From: Micromonospora costi
GTDB taxonomy: Bacteria; Actinomycetota; Actinomycetes; Mycobacteriales; Micromonosporaceae
Reading direction: 5' to 3'
Assembly (NCBI RefSeq): GCF_003626655.1
Contig: NZ_RBAN01000003.1
Location: 248,001 to 312,000, forward strand
DNA length: 64,000 nucleotides
Shown here: positions 7,036 to 15,977 of the stretch, in pieces
Layout: every line of letters begins with the position of its first letter
Numbering within the stretch: position 1 is the stretch's first letter
Made by a program: the position numbers and the translations under genes
The notes under the pieces: model-generated
Told to the model about the DNA's origin: nothing
The model's input: only the letters and a program-made list of their open reading frames with translations
Database searches by the model: none

Positions 7036-8184
7036 ATGACGGGCCAACTGGCGGAGGCGCCGGGCCGGACGGCGAACGGGACCGACCTGTTCACGGTGGG
7101 TGTCGAGGAGGAGTTCCTGCTCGTCGACCCGCACACCGGCGCCGCGGTGCCCGCCGTCGACCTCGTGATGGAGCAGGTGCCGGCCGAACTGCGCGGGCAG
7201 GTGGAACGGGAGTTCCAGACCAGCCAGATCGAGATCGGCACCCCGCCCGGTCTCGAACTGCGCTCGATCCGCCACTCGCTCGGGGTGCTGCGGGTCGCGC
7301 TGGCCGACGCGGCCGAGCGCGCCGGCGTGCGGCTGCTCGCCATCGGCACCGGCCCGGTGGACGGCCCGGTCCCGCCGGTCGTCGACAAGCCCCGCTTCGA
7401 CCGCATGATCGAGCGGTTCCGCCTGCTGGTGCCCGGCCCGGGCAACAACGGCATGCACGTGCACGTCGGCATCCCCGACCCGGAGACCGGCGTCCAGGTG
7501 CTCAACCACGTCCGGCCGTGGCTGCCCACGCTGCACGCGGTCACCACGAACTCCCCGTTCGCGCGGGGCGAGGACACCGGCTACGCGAGCTGGCGTTCCG
7601 TGGAGTGGGAGCGGTGGCCCTCGGTGGCGCCGACGCCGTACCTGGAGTCGCACGAGCACTACGAGCGGCTGATCCGCCAGCTGATCTCCAGCGGGGTGAT
7701 GCTCGACGAGGGGATGCTCTACTGGTACGCCCGGCTGTCCGCGAAGTACCCGACCGTGGAGATCCGCATCGGCGACGTCTGCCCGTCGGTGGACGACACC
7801 GTGCTGGTGGCCGCACTCGTACGGGCGATGGTGGCCACCGCGGTCGACGACATCACGGCCGGGCGGCCGGCCATCCGGACCGATCACCACCTCCTCGTGG
7901 GCGCGCACTGGCGGGCCGCGCACGACGGGTTGGAGGGCGACGGTGTCGACGTGACGACCGGTGAGATCCGGCCGGCCTGGGAGCTGCTGGACCGGTTCGT
8001 CGAGCGGGTCCGCCCGGCGCTGGAACGGCACGACGACTGGGCCGAGGTGATCGACCTGCTGGGCGGGCTGCGCCGCCACGGCACCGGCGCGGCCCGGCAG
8101 CGGGCCGTGTTCGCCCGCGGCGGGCAGCTCTCCGACGTGGTGAGCGACGTGGCACGACAGACCCGCGGGGTGGGCTCGGCGTGA
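7036..8184 (+). CDS. Carboxylate-amine ligase, YbdK / GCS2 family
   Basis: A 382-residue ATP-dependent carboxylate-amine ligase of the YbdK branch of the glutamate-cysteine ligase family. The hallmark G-V-E-E-E-F (22-27) starts the fold and the H-V-H-V-G motif (about 141-145) lies at the active site. YbdK proteins show weak gamma-glutamylcysteine synthetase activity in vitro, and the true substrate here is unknown. The ATG at 7036 follows GGACGGTGATGGACG. The stop lies 12 bp before the flavoprotein gene, so the two are probably cotranscribed and may share a thiol-redox role. Confidence 0.85.
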   Translation: MTGQLAEAPGRTANGTDLFTVGVEEEFLLVDPHTGAAVPAVDLVMEQVPAELRGQVEREFQTSQIEIGTPPGLELRSIRHSLGVLRVALADAAERAGVRLLAIGTGPVDGPVPPVVDKPRFDRMIERFRLLVPGPGNNGMHVHVGIPDPETGVQVLNHVRPWLPTLHAVTTNSPFARGEDTGYASWRSVEWERWPSVAPTPYLESHEHYERLIRQLISSGVMLDEGMLYWYARLSAKYPTVEIRIGDVCPSVDDTVLVAALVRAMVATAVDDITAGRPAIRTDHHLLVGAHWRAAHDGLEGDGVDVTTGEIRPAWELLDRFVERVRPALERHDDWAEVIDLLGGLRRHGTGAARQRAVFARGGQLSDVVSDVARQTRGVGSA

Positions 8185-8196
8185 CAGGATGACTCC

Positions 8197-9576
8197 GTGG
8201 CGCAACGGTTGATCGTCATCGGCGGTGATGCCGCGGGCATGGCTGCCGCCTCCCAGGCCCGCCGTCGCCGCGACCGCGCCGACCTGGAGATCGTCGCCTT
8301 CGAGCGGGGGCACTACACCTCGTACTCGGCCTGTGGGATCCCGTACTGGATCAGTGGGCTGGTGCCCGAGCCGGAGGCGCTGATCGCCCGCGACCCGGAC
8401 ACGTTCCGCGGGAAGTTCCAGATCGACGTCCGGATACGCCACGAGGTCACCGCGATCGACCTGGACCGCCGCGAGGTGGTGGCCCGCGACCTGGAGGGCG
8501 GCCGCGAGGTCCGCGAACGCTTCGACGAGCTGGTGTACGCGGCCGGCGCGGTGCCGGTCAAGCCGGCGTTCGCCCGTACCGACGTCGGCGGCGTGTTCGG
8601 CATGCAGACCCTCGACGACGGCGCGGCGCTGCGGGACTGGCTGGAGAGCGAGCCGAAGCCGCGCCGGGCGGTGGTCGTCGGCGGTGGCTACATCGGGGTG
8701 GAGCTGGCCGAGGCGCTGATCCTGCGCGGGCTCTCGGTGACCCTCGTGGAGCAGGCCGACCAGCCGATGGCCACGGTGGACGGCGACATGGCCGAGCTGG
8801 TCGCCGACGCGATGACCGGAATCGGCATCCACATCCGCACCGGCCTCGGCGTGACCGGGCTCGAGGAGCGCGACGGCCGGATCTCGGCCGTGGTGACGGC
8901 CGAGGGGCCGATCCCGGCCGACGTGGTCGTGCTCGGGCTGGGCGTCCGCCCGAACACCGAGCTGGCGAAGGCGGCCGGGCTGCCGCTCGGGCCGACCGGG
9001 GCGATCCGCGTGGACCGGCGGATGCGGGTACCGGACCTGCCCGGCGTCTGGGCCGCCGGCGACTGCGTGGAGTGTCTGCACCTGGTGAGCGGCATGCCGG
9101 TGCACGTGCCGCTCGGCACGCACGCCAACAAGCAGGGCCGTGTGGCCGGGATCAACATCGGCGGCGGGTACGCCACGTTCACCGGGGTGATCGGCACAGC
9201 GGTCACGAAGGTCTGCGACCTGGAGGTGGGCCGCACGGGCCTGCGGGAGAAGGACGCGGTGGCCGCCGGCTTCGAGTTCGTCTCGGTGGTCGCCGAGTCG
9301 ACGAACCGGGCCGGGTACTACCCGGGCGCCCGGACGATGACGGTCAAGCTGATCGCGGAACGCCCGAGGGGGCGGCTGCTCGGGGCGCAGATCGTCGGCT
9401 GGTCCGAGGCCGCGAAGCGGATCGACGCGCTCGCCGTGGCGGTCTGGAACGGCATGACGGTCGACGAGATGACCTCCCTCGACCTCGGTTACGCCCCGCC
9501 GTACGCGCCGGTCTGGGATCCGGTGCTGATCGCCGCCCGCAAGGCCGTCGACGCCCTCATCTCGTCCGCCCGCTGA
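8197..9576 (+). CDS. FAD-dependent CoA-disulfide reductase-like pyridine nucleotide oxidoreductase
   Basis: A 459-residue flavoprotein of the group that includes CoA-disulfide reductase and NADH oxidase. It has an N-terminal FAD Rossmann motif (8-14, G-G-D-A-A-G-M), the single redox Cys in S-A-C-G-I-P-Y (C46), an NAD(P) motif V-V-G-G-G-Y-I-G (about 158-165), the second FAD motif W-A-A-G-D (about 287-291), and a C-terminal dimerisation domain. The single Cys, instead of CxxxxC, separates it from glutathione or lipoamide reductases. Start is GTG. It lies 12 bp after the ligase gene, suggesting a thiol-redox operon. Exact substrate uncertain. Confidence 0.85.
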   Translation: MAQRLIVIGGDAAGMAAASQARRRRDRADLEIVAFERGHYTSYSACGIPYWISGLVPEPEALIARDPDTFRGKFQIDVRIRHEVTAIDLDRREVVARDLEGGREVRERFDELVYAAGAVPVKPAFARTDVGGVFGMQTLDDGAALRDWLESEPKPRRAVVVGGGYIGVELAEALILRGLSVTLVEQADQPMATVDGDMAELVADAMTGIGIHIRTGLGVTGLEERDGRISAVVTAEGPIPADVVVLGLGVRPNTELAKAAGLPLGPTGAIRVDRRMRVPDLPGVWAAGDCVECLHLVSGMPVHVPLGTHANKQGRVAGINIGGGYATFTGVIGTAVTKVCDLEVGRTGLREKDAVAAGFEFVSVVAESTNRAGYYPGARTMTVKLIAERPRGRLLGAQIVGWSEAAKRIDALAVAVWNGMTVDEMTSLDLGYAPPYAPVWDPVLIAARKAVDALISSAR

Positions 9577-9692
9577 CCGTCCCGCCCCAGGCGGCGGTCG
9601 CGACCGGATCTTGTCGGGGGCCGCGGTTAGCGTGCTCGCGTTGTCGCACCGGCGGTCCGCCGGTCGCCCACCCCCATCCGGAGGCATCCCCC

Positions 9693-11114
9693 ATGTCCCA
9701 GGAGAAGACCTACCTCGAACTGTCCGAAGTGGACGGTGGCGCGCACAAGTTCTATGAGGTGGTGGTCGCCGACACCGCCATGACGGTCCGCTACGGGCGG
9801 ATCGGCGATCAGGGGCAGGTCAAGACGACCACGTACCCCGACAACGCCCGCGCCCGGGCGGCCGCGGCCAAGAAGATCGGCGAGAAGGTCCGCAAGGGCT
9901 ACGCCCCGGCCGTGCCGGGCGTACGCCAGAAGCGGGCGGTGTCCCGCCGGCAGATCGTCAGCACCCGCTCCACGGCACGCACCGCGCCGGTGCTCTGGCG
10001 CTACGACTCCGGGGCGCCCGCGTTCGGCATCTTCGTCGACGGGCGGACCTGCATGGTCGGCAACGAGCACGGCGTCATCACCACGCTCGACCACGACGCC
10101 CGGGTGCTCGGGCAGGTCCGGCTCCCCGACGGGGTGAAGTGCATCGTGGCCGACGACGCCTGGCTCTACGCGGGCTGCGACGACGGCAACGTCTACGACC
10201 TGTCCGGCAAGGTGCCCCGGGTGGCGTACGCCATCGCGCCCGACATCGACATCTACTGGCTGGACATCCACGACGGGGTGCTGGGCGTCTCCGACCGCGA
10301 GGGCGGGATCGCGGCCATCGACCACGAGGACGAGTTCCTCTGGCGACGGCCGGGCCGCGGCCGGTCCGCCTGGATGGTCCGCTGCGACAGCGACGCGCTC
10401 TACCACGGCCACTCGCAGGGCGTCACCGGCTACGACTGGCGCACGGGCCGGGAACTCTGGCACACCCGCACAGGAGCGGTGCTGTTCGGCTGGCAGGAGC
10501 GCGACACCGTGTTCGCCGGCACCGGCAGCCGCGAGGTGGTGCGGCTGCGCAAGGACGGCCGGGCCGAGCGGACGTACCGGTGCGACGCCGCGGTCTTCTC
10601 CTGCGCCACGGCAGAGGGTGGCCGCTACGTCTTCGCCGGGGACAGCGCCTCCTCGATCTACTGCTTCGACGAGGCCGGCAACCGGCTGTGGAAGCTCGGC
10701 ACCGGTTGCGGCTCGGCCTACTCGATGCAGTACCACGAGGAGCGCCTCTACGTGGTCACCACCACCGGTCACCTCGCCTGCATCGACGCGAGCGAGCCGG
10801 CCATCCGGGCGGCCGAGGCCGGCAGCGTGCCGGAGGTGGTCGACGTGAAGGCGCCGTCGCGACTGCCCGAGCCGGCAGCCTGGTCCACGGTCGAGGTGAC
10901 CAGCGACGTCTCGGGCGGCGTGGTGGTGCAGTGCGTGGAGGATCGCGGGCGACTGCGCGTCCACGTGCTCTCCCCCGGTTTCCGGCCGGACTGGTCGGTG
11001 CAGTTCCCGAAGGGCATCCGCGAGCCGGGGGTCCGCTACCTGGTCACCGAGGTCCGGGAGGCCGGCCGCGGCGGCTTCTACCGGGCGTACGGGGACATCC
11101 GCCGGCTGCGCTGA
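9693..11114 (+). CDS. WGR domain protein with C-terminal beta-propeller
   Basis: A 473-residue cytoplasmic protein (no signal peptide). Residues about 1-75 form a WGR domain: K-F-Y-E-V, V-R-Y-G-R-I-G-x-x-G-Q, then A-x-K-K-I-G-E-K-V-R-K-G-Y. WGR domains bind DNA ends or phosphate and occur in PARPs and in bacterial proteins of unclear role. The remaining 350 residues show repeated short beta units (V-x-V-G-N-x-x-G-x-I-T-T-L-D, Y-A-G-C-D-D-G-N-V-Y, F-A-G-D-S-A-S-S-I-Y-C-F-D) typical of a PQQ/WD40-like propeller. The ATG has a perfect GGAGG nearby. No partner or catalytic domain is adjacent. Function unknown; a DNA-damage or sensing role is inference. Confidence 0.8.
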   Translation: MSQEKTYLELSEVDGGAHKFYEVVVADTAMTVRYGRIGDQGQVKTTTYPDNARARAAAAKKIGEKVRKGYAPAVPGVRQKRAVSRRQIVSTRSTARTAPVLWRYDSGAPAFGIFVDGRTCMVGNEHGVITTLDHDARVLGQVRLPDGVKCIVADDAWLYAGCDDGNVYDLSGKVPRVAYAIAPDIDIYWLDIHDGVLGVSDREGGIAAIDHEDEFLWRRPGRGRSAWMVRCDSDALYHGHSQGVTGYDWRTGRELWHTRTGAVLFGWQERDTVFAGTGSREVVRLRKDGRAERTYRCDAAVFSCATAEGGRYVFAGDSASSIYCFDEAGNRLWKLGTGCGSAYSMQYHEERLYVVTTTGHLACIDASEPAIRAAEAGSVPEVVDVKAPSRLPEPAAWSTVEVTSDVSGGVVVQCVEDRGRLRVHVLSPGFRPDWSVQFPKGIREPGVRYLVTEVREAGRGGFYRAYGDIRRLR

Positions 11115-11151
11115 TCCGCGCCCCGACCGCACGCTCGTGCAGGATGGCCCG

Positions 11152-12030
11152 ATGAACGGAGACGTCCCCATTCCCGAAGGGCTGGGCTGGGTACGAGGGA
11201 CCGCCGCGGGACGGGCCTGGCTGTCCGAGCTGCCGGACCGGCTCGCGGCGTGCGCCGCGCGCTGGTCGCTGCGGGTCGGCCCGCCGTTCCCGTACGCCTT
11301 CGCCTCGCTGGCGGCGCCCGCCGAGCTGCCCGACGGCACTCCCGCGGTCCTCAAGCTCCAGTACCCCGACGCCGAGAGCGAGCACGAGGCCACGGCCCTG
11401 ACGCACTGGGCGGGGGCGGGAGCGGTCCGGCTGCTCGCGCACGACGCGGAGCGCCGGGCGCTGCTCATCGAACGCTGCATGCCCGGCACGCCCCTGCACG
11501 ACCTGCCGGCCGGGCACGCGCTGGACGCGGTCGTGGCGCTGCTCCCCCGGCTCTTCGTGCCGGCCGGCCCGCCGTTCACGCCCCTCGCCGAGGAGGCGGC
11601 CGGCTGGGCCGACCGGATGCCGGTCACCTGGGACCGGGCCGGCCGCCCGTACGAGCGGCGGCTGTTGGACGCCGCGCTCGGGCTGCTCGCCGAGCTGGCG
11701 CCCAGTCAGGGCGAGCAGGTCCTCGTCAACCAGGACCTGCACGCCGGGAACGTGCTGCGGGCCACCCGCGACCCGTGGCTCGTCATCGACCCGAAGCCGC
11801 TGGCCGGCGAGCGGGAGTTCGGCGTGGTGGCGATGGTGCGCGGCGCGGAGCTGGGGCACTCCCGGCAGGCCGTCCGCTACCGGCTGGACCGGCTCAGCGC
11901 CGAGCTGGGCCTCGACCGGGAGCGGGTGCGGGGCTGGACGGTCGTGCAGACCCTGGCCTGGGGCATTGCCGACGGGCGGCCCGTCCCGGGCCACATCGAG
12001 GTGGTCCGCTGGCTGCTCGGCGAGGCGTGA
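11152..12030 (+). CDS. Aminoglycoside/hydroxyurea phosphotransferase-family kinase
   Basis: A 292-residue kinase-like protein resembling the streptomycin 6-phosphotransferase/hydroxyurea resistance family. The ATP-lysine region is A-V-L-K-L-Q, the catalytic loop is V-N-Q-D-L-H-A-G-N-V-L and the metal-binding motif is V-I-D-P-K-P. The ATG at 11152, with AGGATGG just upstream, is preferred over an in-frame GTG at 11137. Such proteins in actinomycetes often phosphorylate aminoglycosides, but many have unknown substrates. It is a single gene ending in a strong terminator. Resistance is possible but not shown. Confidence 0.75.
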   Translation: MNGDVPIPEGLGWVRGTAAGRAWLSELPDRLAACAARWSLRVGPPFPYAFASLAAPAELPDGTPAVLKLQYPDAESEHEATALTHWAGAGAVRLLAHDAERRALLIERCMPGTPLHDLPAGHALDAVVALLPRLFVPAGPPFTPLAEEAAGWADRMPVTWDRAGRPYERRLLDAALGLLAELAPSQGEQVLVNQDLHAGNVLRATRDPWLVIDPKPLAGEREFGVVAMVRGAELGHSRQAVRYRLDRLSAELGLDRERVRGWTVVQTLAWGIADGRPVPGHIEVVRWLLGEA

Positions 12031-12060
12031 CCGGTCCCCGGGAGCCTTCCCGGGGACCGG
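12031..12060 (+). terminator. Hairpin terminator after the phosphotransferase gene
   Basis: Perfect 12-bp stem (12031-12042 with 12049-12060) and 6-nt loop, starting immediately after the stop codon. It lies between convergent genes, so it may serve both. Confidence 0.75.
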
Positions 12061-12111
12061 CGCCCGCCGGGCCGCCGCTCCTGAGCCGCGCAGGATCGGC
12101 GGCCGGCGATC

Positions 12112-12705
12112 TCAGGCCGGGTAGGGGGTAGCGGCGCGGGCCGCACGCAGCGCGCCGGCCCACCAGGTGAGCTGGTCCAGCATGGTCTTCGCGTACCCGG
12201 GCGCCGCCGGGTCCAGCGGCCGCCCGTCCTGCCACGCCGTGAAGTAGTTCGGGAAGGCCAGGCCGTCGCGGATCGTCACCGCGTGCAGCTCGGTGAGGAC
12301 GTTCTCCAGGTGGAGGACGGCGTGCCGGCCACCGGCGGCCCCGCCGTAGCTCACGAAGGCCACCGGCTTGGCCGCCCACTGCGTGAAGTGCCAGTCGATC
12401 GCCGCCTTCAGCGCGGCGGGGTAACTGTGGTTGTACTCCGGGGTGACCAGGATGAACGCGTCCGCCTCCGCGAGGCGCGAGGCCAGCGACGCCAGCGCCG
12501 CCGGGCGCGGGTAGGCGTCGCCGGCGAACTTCGGCGAGACCGCGGGCAACGCCAGCGGGATCTCGAAATTCGCGAGGTCGACGACGTCGACGTCGAACCC
12601 GCCGTGCTCGCGCGCCTGCCCGGCGACCCAGGACGCCACGACCGGCCCGAACCGGCCCTCGCGGACGCTACCGACGACGATGGCCAAGGTGTGCTTCTCC
12701 GTCAT
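12112..12705 (-). CDS. NADPH-dependent FMN reductase family protein
   Basis: A 197-residue flavodoxin-fold protein. The FMN phosphate loop is G-S-V-R-E-G-R-F (about 13-20), and the family motif T-P-E-Y-N-H-S-Y-P is central, followed by L-K-x-A-I-D-W and a S-Y-G-G-x-x-G-G-R loop. Such enzymes reduce FMN, quinones or azo compounds with NAD(P)H. The ATG at 12705 is chosen because it precedes the first beta strand directly. It is divergent from the XRE regulator, with starts 113 bp apart, so the regulator probably controls it. Confidence 0.85.
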   Translation of the reverse strand: MTEKHTLAIVVGSVREGRFGPVVASWVAGQAREHGGFDVDVVDLANFEIPLALPAVSPKFAGDAYPRPAALASLASRLAEADAFILVTPEYNHSYPAALKAAIDWHFTQWAAKPVAFVSYGGAAGGRHAVLHLENVLTELHAVTIRDGLAFPNYFTAWQDGRPLDPAAPGYAKTMLDQLTWWAGALRAARAATPYPA

Positions 12706-12818
12706 GCGCTCCACGGTCCGCCGTGGCGACGGTGGCAACCAGACCGGGCTCAGGCTGGCCCCCGGGGGGCCACGCTACGGCGTTCCCGGCGGCGGCCAGC
12801 CGACCTAGACTTCGGATC

Positions 12819-13658
12819 ATGAGTACGCCGCTCGGCGATTTCATCCGCGCCAAGCGCGACAGCATCCAGCCGGAGTCGTTCGGGCTGCCCGCCCGCGACC
12901 GGCGCCGCTCCCCCGGGCTGCGGCGCTCGGACCTGGCCACGCGCGCCGGCATCAGCGTCGAGTACCTCACGCGCATCGAGCAGGGCCGGGACCGCAACCC
13001 GTCCTCCGCCATCCTGATCGCCCTCGCCGACGCCCTGAGCCTGGACCCCACGGAGCGCAACCACCTGCGCTACCTCGCCAAGATCACCGGTGGTGAGTGC
13101 GCCCGGCGCCAGCCCCCCGCGCCGCCCAACCGCCACGTCCGCGCCACCGTGCGGGAGACCCTCCGGCTTCTCGAGCCCGGGATCGCGTTCGTCACCAACC
13201 GTCTCGGGGACGTGCTCGCGTACACGAGCGGATTCGAGCTGGTGATGCGCGGAACCGGGCTGCTCGACACCGGTACGCCGAACCTGACGCGCTACGTCTT
13301 CACCGACCCGCGCGCCCGCACCCTGTTCCCGGACTGGGACCAGGTCGCCGACGAACGGGCCTTCGACCTGTGGCTCGGCCCCTCGGTGGAGACGTCCGAG
13401 TGGTTCACGGCCGAACTCGCGCCGGTCGCCGGGCAGGAGTTCACCCGACGGCTGAACCGCCACCTGCCGCCGCCGCGCGTCCCCCTCCGGCTCCACCACC
13501 CCGGCGGCGAGGAGCTCCGCTGGCGCCGGGAGACGCTGGAGCTGCCGAGCAGCGACGCGCAGGAGTTGGTCGTCCTCCTGCCCGCCGACGAGGCGACGAC
13601 GCAGGCCGTCGAACGGCTCCGCCGCCGGTCCCGGGGCGTACTGCGCGCGATCGGGTGA
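12819..13658 (+). CDS. XRE-family transcriptional regulator with MmyB-like ligand domain
   Basis: A 279-residue regulator. An N-terminal helix-turn-helix (about 25-85, with D-L-A-x-x-A-G-I-S-V-E-Y-L-T-R-I-E-Q-G-R) is followed by a PAS-like MmyB ligand-binding domain (about 105-270). The MmyB family often controls a divergent oxidoreductase gene, as is the case here with the FMN reductase. The ATG at 12819 follows a GGAT sequence. The 113-bp divergent region probably carries both promoters and the operator, although I see no clear palindrome in it. Confidence 0.85.
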   Translation: MSTPLGDFIRAKRDSIQPESFGLPARDRRRSPGLRRSDLATRAGISVEYLTRIEQGRDRNPSSAILIALADALSLDPTERNHLRYLAKITGGECARRQPPAPPNRHVRATVRETLRLLEPGIAFVTNRLGDVLAYTSGFELVMRGTGLLDTGTPNLTRYVFTDPRARTLFPDWDQVADERAFDLWLGPSVETSEWFTAELAPVAGQEFTRRLNRHLPPPRVPLRLHHPGGEELRWRRETLELPSSDAQELVVLLPADEATTQAVERLRRRSRGVLRAIG

Positions 13659-13679
13659 GCCACCCGAGCGGCCCGCGCG

Positions 13680-14489
13680 TCAGCCGCGCTGGCAGGTGGG
13701 GCACCAGTAGAGGTTGCGCCCGGCCATGTCGCCGCGGCTGACCGCCGTCGCGCAGACGTGGCAGGGGGCGCCGGGGCGGCGGTAGACGTACACCTCGCCG
13801 CCGTGCCGGTCGACCCGCGGCGCCCGGCCCATCGCCTCGGGCAGGTGCTCGTCGCGGACCGTGTCGATGCGGCCCTGCCGTTCGGCGAGCCTCATGAGGG
13901 TCACCAGGTCGGCCCAGAGCCGGTCCCAGGCCGCGCGGCCCAGCCGGCGGCCGGGCAGCGTCGGCGGCAGGCCCGCCCGGAACAGCGCCTCGGTCACGAA
14001 GATCAGACCGGTGCCGGCCACCACCGACTGGTCGAGCAGCAGCGCTGCCAGCGGCGTCGCGCTGCGGGAGATCCGGGCGTACGCGCGCTCCGGGTCGGCG
14101 TCGGCGCGCAGCGGGTCGGGGCCGAGCCGGGCCCGCAGGGCATCCACCTCGGGCGGGGTGAGCACCTCGCAGGCGGTCGGACCGCGCAGGTCGAGCCAGT
14201 GCCGGTCACTGGTGAGGCGCAGCCGCACCTGGCCCACCGGCTCGGGCGGCTCGCCGGCGCCGTCGGTGACCTTGCCGTACAGACCGAGGTGCACGTGCAG
14301 CGTCATCTCGCCGGCATGGTGGTGCAGCAGGTGCTTGCCGTACGCCTCGGTGGCCTCGAGGACCGTGCCGCTGAGCAGGGCGGCGCCCTCGGCGAACCGC
14401 CTCTGCGGGCTGCTGGCGTGCACCTTGTCGCCGGCGAACAGCTCGGCGTGCCGGGCCGCCAGGCGGTGGATGGTGTGTCCCTCTGGCAC
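13680..14489 (-). CDS. Fpg/Nei family DNA glycosylase (endonuclease VIII type)
   Basis: A 269-residue base-excision-repair glycosylase/AP lyase. The catalytic N-terminus requires Pro at position 2 after Met removal, so the GTG at 14489, which gives M-P-E-G-H-T-I-H-R, is the correct start; an in-frame TTG at 14498 would bury it. E3 is the general acid and K51-region lysine follows in Y-G-K-H-L. An H2TH region lies around 125-200, and a C-terminal zinc finger C-x2-C...C-x2-C lies at about 243-266. It resembles mycobacterial Nei2. It acts on oxidised pyrimidines in the cytosol. Confidence 0.9.
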   Translation of the reverse strand: MPEGHTIHRLAARHAELFAGDKVHASSPQRRFAEGAALLSGTVLEATEAYGKHLLHHHAGEMTLHVHLGLYGKVTDGAGEPPEPVGQVRLRLTSDRHWLDLRGPTACEVLTPPEVDALRARLGPDPLRADADPERAYARISRSATPLAALLLDQSVVAGTGLIFVTEALFRAGLPPTLPGRRLGRAAWDRLWADLVTLMRLAERQGRIDTVRDEHLPEAMGRAPRVDRHGGEVYVYRRPGAPCHVCATAVSRGDMAGRNLYWCPTCQRG

Positions 14490-14514
14490 GAGCGACAAGG
14501 GTAGCCAGGCGTTT

Positions 14515-14684
14515 TCACGACTGCCACGTGGTCGCGAATCGCAGCAGGTGACGGGTGACGGTGTCCTCCACCGCCCGGATGGAGTCCGCCGCGCCGGCCT
14601 TGACGGTCATGTCGAAGCGGCTGTCGAATAGCGCATCTGACGATTTTCCGGTAGTCGTGATTTCGAAGCTGGTGGGTGCACCGA
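14515..14684 (-). pseudogene. Remnant of a DUF2218-like protein C-terminus
   Basis: Translating the minus strand here gives an open stretch ending F-D-M-T-V-K-A-G-A-A-D-S-I-R-A-V-E-D-T-V-T-R-H-L-L-R-F-A then T-T-W-Q-S-stop. The pattern of a beta strand, an A-D pair, an amphipathic helix and R-H-L-x-R-F resembles the end of DUF2218 proteins as I remember them. There is no start: upstream the frame runs into the MFS coding region and a stop. Third positions are less GC-rich than in the neighbours. Likely a truncated remnant joined to the end of the MFS gene. Confidence 0.4.
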
Positions 14685-15977
14685 TCAGGCCGAGACGGCG
14701 GCGTCGGTCACCCGGGCGGGGCGGCTGTCCGGTGCCGGACTCTCACGCTCGGAAGAGGCACGTAGCGCCGCCTCGACCCGGCGGTTGCTGGTCATGGTCG
14801 CCGTGACGGCGGTCATGGCAAGGAGGATGCCGGCGCCGGTGTAGAGCGGGGTGCGTACGTCGTAGGCGGTGGCCAGCCAGCCGCCGAGGACGGCGCCGAG
14901 CGGCGCGGCGCACATGGCGAGCATGCGGGAGGTGGAGGCGACCCGGCCCATCAGGTGGGCGGGGACGATGGCCTGCCGGAGCGAGGGCCCGAGCACCATC
15001 GTGGCGCCCATGCCGGCTCCGCAGACGGCGAGCGCGAGACCGGCCACGTACGGGTTCGGGGCGGCGGCAAGACCCAGGATGGCGAGCCCTTCGACGGCGG
15101 CCGTGCAGGTCAGTGCGGTGCCGGTGCCGAGTCGTCGGCCAAGGTAGGAGGCGATGCCCGCGCCGAGCAGACCGCCGGTGGCCTCTGCCGTGAGGAGCAG
15201 GCCGAAGCCGAAGGCACCGATGCCGAGGCGGTCGTGCGCGAAGAGGGCGAGGACGGTCCCCACAGCGAGGAAGGCGATGTTCCCGACCGCCGGGCGGAGC
15301 GCGAGCCCGAGCAGCAGACGGTACCGGAAGACGTACGACGCGCCGGCCCGCGCCTGCCGAAGCAGCGACTCGCGGACCTCCGGCACGGGCCGGGGCATGG
15401 CGGGCAGCGACCGTACGAGCAGCGCCGAGAGCATGAACGACACCGCGTCGGCGAGCAGCGGAACCGCCCGCCCGAGCGCGAGCAGGGCACTGCCCGCGGG
15501 CGGCCCCGCGAAACCGGACATGGCGGTCTGGGCGCCGCGCAGGCGGGAGTTGGCGCGCTCCAGGAGTGCGGGGTCGCGGCGGAGCAGATCCGGCAGATAG
15601 GCCGTGGCGGCCGTGTCGAAGAAGAGTCCGCCGAGGCCGAGCAGAAAGGCGACGGCCGCGAGCAGCGGAACGCTCAGCACGTCGAGCGCGGCTGCCACCG
15701 CGGTTGCCGCGAGCAGCACCGCGCGTGCCGTGTCCGCGACCCACATCGCGCGTCGACGGTCCCAACGGTCCACCAGCGCGCCGCCGAGCACCCCGAAGAG
15801 CAGCCACGGCAGCGTCCCCGCGGCCGTGACGACGGCGAGCGCCATCGGATCCCGCGTCACCGTCAACGCGAGCAGCGGCAGCGCGGCATGCGTCACCCCG
15901 TCACCGAGCGAGGACACCGTCTGCGCAGTCCACAGCCGCCCGAACCCGGTCGGCAACGTCCGGGCGTCTGAGGTCAC
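14685..15977 (-). CDS. MFS transporter, likely drug exporter
   Basis: A 430-residue major facilitator protein with about 12 transmembrane helices. The first loop carries the D-R-W-D-R-R-R motif typical of the MFS_3 (TetV/EntS-like) branch, and a matching basic loop follows helix 8. Start is GTG overlapping the stop of the ArsR regulator by 4 bp (GTGA, 15974-15977), so the two are translationally coupled. A perfect operator upstream of the regulator therefore controls both. Probable role: efflux of a toxic compound sensed by the regulator; the substrate is unknown. Confidence 0.85.
   Translation of the reverse strand: MTSDARTLPTGFGRLWTAQTVSSLGDGVTHAALPLLALTVTRDPMALAVVTAAGTLPWLLFGVLGGALVDRWDRRRAMWVADTARAVLLAATAVAAALDVLSVPLLAAVAFLLGLGGLFFDTAATAYLPDLLRRDPALLERANSRLRGAQTAMSGFAGPPAGSALLALGRAVPLLADAVSFMLSALLVRSLPAMPRPVPEVRESLLRQARAGASYVFRYRLLLGLALRPAVGNIAFLAVGTVLALFAHDRLGIGAFGFGLLLTAEATGGLLGAGIASYLGRRLGTGTALTCTAAVEGLAILGLAAAPNPYVAGLALAVCGAGMGATMVLGPSLRQAIVPAHLMGRVASTSRMLAMCAAPLGAVLGGWLATAYDVRTPLYTGAGILLAMTAVTATMTSNRRVEAALRASSERESPAPDSRPARVTDAAVSA

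Noticed and set aside
6754..9687. An open frame of about 977 codons on the minus strand across the ligase and flavoprotein genes.
   Set aside because: Low-complexity Arg/His/Gly content, no recognisable motif, and full overlap with two real enzymes in another frame.
11137..11151. In-frame GTG start for the phosphotransferase.
   Set aside because: It would place the AGGATGG ribosome site inside the gene. The ATG at 11152 fits better.
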